6,596 nt of DNA from positions 1-6,596 of the forward strand of contig PCSS01000118.1 in assembly GCA_002771395.1 (NCBI GenBank), written 5' to 3'. The DNA is from Bacteroidetes bacterium CG23_combo_of_CG06-09_8_20_14_all_32_9 (GTDB lineage: Bacteria > Bacteroidota > Bacteroidia > Bacteroidales > GWA2-32-17). The position numbers were made by a program, and so were the translations under genes. The notes beneath the pieces were generated by a model that was not told where the DNA came from, made no database searches, and saw nothing but the letters and a program-made list of their open reading frames with translations. This document shows, in pieces, positions 5,194 through 6,596 of the stretch. Numbering within the stretch: position 1 is the stretch's first letter; the number at the start of each line of letters is the position of its first letter.

Positions 5194-6596
5194 TTACATA
5201 TTCCTTCTGTACTGTCCGCCAACTTCAAATAAAGCCTGTGTAATTTGCCCGAGTGAGCAATATTTGCATACTTCCATCAGTTTATCGAAAATATTTTTGT
5301 TTTTTATAGCAGTATGTTTCAGGTCTTCGAGTAGTTGAGGCACTTTATCTGCGTGGGTTTTATGCAGTTCTTTCAGTATATTAATCTGATATTTTTTTTC
5401 AGTTTCGGTGGCACGTATAACTTCACCAGGAATAACGGTAGGTGAACCTTTGCTTGATAAAAACGTGTTAACTCCCATAATTCGCAGTTCGCCGGAGTGT
5501 TTAAGCGTTTCGTAATAAAGTGATTCTTCCTGAATTTTGCTTCGCTGGTAGGTTGTTTCCATTGCACCCAACACGCCGCCGCGCTCGGTAATGCGGTCAA
5601 ATTCAGCCATAACGGCTTCTTCTATAAGTTCGGTAAGTTCTTCAATAATAAATGACCCTTGCATTGGATTCTGATTTTTAGCTAATCCCAATTCATGATT
5701 TATTATCATTTGAATAGCAATGGCACGGCGCACCGATTCTTCGGTGGGAGTTGTAATGGCTTCGTCATAAGCATTTGTATGCAGCGAGTTACAGTTGTCG
5801 TAAATAGCATAAAGCGCCTGTAAAGTTGTACGAATATCATTAAAACCAATTTCCTGTGCGTGCAACGAACGCCCTGAAGTCTGAATGTGATATTTAAGTT
5901 GTTGTGAACGTGCGTTTCCTTTATATTTCAGTTTCATAGCTTTTGCCCAAATAATACGTGCAACCCTTCCTATTACAGAATATTCTATATCAATTCCGTT
6001 TGAGAAAAAGAACGAAAGGTTGGGTGCAAATTTATCAATGTCCATTCCCCGCGAAAGATAATATTCAACATAAGTAAATCCGTTGGAAAGCGTAAAAGCA
6101 AGCTGAGATACAGGATTAGCACCTGCTTCGGCAATATGATAGCCGGAAATAGAAACCGAATAAAAATTATGAACGTTGTTGTTAATAAAATATTCCTGCA
6201 CATCGCCCATGAGTTTTAATGAAAAATCGGTAGAAAAAATGCAGGTATTTTGTCCCTGGTCTTCTTTCAGAATATCGGCTTGCACCGTGCCTCTCACAAC
6301 AGAAATTGTTTCGGCTTTAATTTTTTCGTAAACATCTTTTGGCAAAACCTTATCGCCGGTAACACCGAGCAACATTAAACCCAATCCATTGTTGCCATCG
6401 GGTAGTTTACCCTGATAATGCGGTCTGACAGTCCCTTTTTCCCTGTAAATTTCTTCTATTTTTTTCTCAACTTTGGCAGTGAGATTATTTCTTTTTATAT
6501 AAACTTCACACTGCTGGTCAATGGCGGCATTCATAAAATATGCTGTCATAATTGGTGCAGGACCATTTACAGTCATAGATACAGAGGTCATGGGGT
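5194..6596 (-). CDS. icmF: IcmF-like fused isobutyryl-CoA mutase, C-terminal mutase domain (5' end outside window)
   Basis: About 467 residues of an adenosylcobalamin-dependent acyl-CoA mutase, open at the right edge; about 1,090 residues would be usual for full IcmF. Residue numbers count from the first Met at 6591, which is internal, not a start. The alpha-domain motifs fit the fused isobutyryl-CoA mutase: [56 protein letters not shown] (H152 matches the MCM catalytic His), [15 protein letters not shown] and the ending [12 protein letters not shown]114 sits where methylmalonyl-CoA mutases have an arginine that holds the substrate carboxylate, so isobutyryl/butyryl-CoA fits better than methylmalonyl-CoA. 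Some IcmFs also interconvert isovaleryl- and pivalyl-CoA. In IcmF the B12 domain and the MeaI-like GTPase chaperone precede this region; they would lie beyond the edge, and their presence is inferred. No B12 domain follows the mutase domain, which excludes an ordinary MCM large subunit. Confidence 0.9.
   Translation of the reverse strand, partial: PMTSVSMTVNGPAPIMTAYFMNAAIDQQCEVYIKRNNLTAKVEKKIEEIYREKGTVRPHYQGKLPDGNNGLGLMLLGVTGDKVLPKDVYEKIKAETISVVRGTVQADILKEDQGQNTCIFSTDFSLKLMGDVQEYFINNNVHNFYSVSISGYHIAEAGANPVSQLAFTLSNGFTYVEYYLSRGMDIDKFAPNLSFFFSNGIDIEYSVIGRVARIIWAKAMKLKYKGNARSQQLKYHIQTSGRSLHAQEIGFNDIRTTLQALYAIYDNCNSLHTNAYDEAITTPTEESVRRAIAIQMIINHELGLAKNQNPMQGSFIIEELTELIEEAVMAEFDRITERGGVLGAMETTYQRSKIQEESLYYETLKHSGELRIMGVNTFLSSKGSPTVIPGEVIRATETEKKYQINILKELHKTHADKVPQLLEDLKHTAIKNKNIFDKLMEVCKYCSLGQITQALFEVGGQYRRNM

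Noticed and set aside
5189..5196. TAAATTTG on the minus strand, a match to the Bacteroidota -7 box TAnnTTTG
   Set aside because: It overlaps the mutase stop codon inside a tcaaatt tandem, the nearest TTG is 23 bases away, beyond the usual spacing, and the next start codon is about 370 bp downstream. Chance in AT-rich sequence is likely.
5084..5338. Plus-strand open frame starting in the heptamer repeat
   Set aside because: The first residues come from the repeat itself and the rest is antisense to the mutase C-terminus.
5194..6596. Ordinary methylmalonyl-CoA mutase large subunit
   Set aside because: In MCM a C-terminal B12 domain would follow the catalytic domain, but this protein ends at GGQYRRNM, and Q114 replaces the expected arginine.

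Overview
The window looks like a piece of an AT-rich anaerobic or environmental Bacteroidota (Bacteroidetes) chromosome. The evidence is the long gene-poor gaps filled with short degenerate repeats of a style I associate with that phylum, a lipoprotein amidohydrolase with no Shine-Dalgarno sequence, and an IcmF-type fused acyl-CoA mutase. The phylum assignment is an inference; no rRNA or marker gene is present. All genes lie on the minus strand, so transcription reads from right to left.

Layout in transcription order. (1) 6596-5194 is the C-terminal mutase part of an IcmF-like fused isobutyryl-CoA mutase; its N-terminal half lies beyond the right edge. (2) A gap of about 370 bp (4820-5193) contains several kinds of short tandem repeat. 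(3) 4819-3167 is a YtcJ/NfdA-type metal-dependent amidohydrolase with a lipoprotein signal peptide, part of which is encoded by a degenerate 8-9 bp repeat. (4) A gap of about 400 bp (2763-3166) holds a 15-bp inverted repeat and a 25-bp element that recurs on the other side of the amidohydrolase. (5) 2762-145 is a tight three-gene operon: archaeal-type HMG-CoA synthase, SCP2/archaeal-type thiolase and a DUF35 zinc-ribbon/OB-fold protein. (6) The left 144 bp are non-coding, with a repeated 12-mer.

The main point of interest is the three-gene operon. It has the composition of the archaeal acetoacetyl-CoA thiolase/HMG-CoA synthase complex, in which DUF35 bridges the two enzymes and acetoacetyl-CoA is passed between them through a shared CoA site. 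The HMG-CoA synthase keeps its Glu/Cys/His triad (E81, C113, H235), the thiolase keeps C83, the HDCF box and the GHP box, and the DUF35 protein keeps four zinc cysteines. All three genes have near-perfect Shine-Dalgarno sequences, which is unusual for Bacteroidota and contrasts with the neighbouring amidohydrolase, so acquisition from another lineage is plausible. The product would be HMG-CoA, either for the mevalonate pathway or for branched acyl-CoA metabolism. The nearby B12-dependent branched acyl-CoA mutase makes the second option worth testing, but the window does not decide between them.
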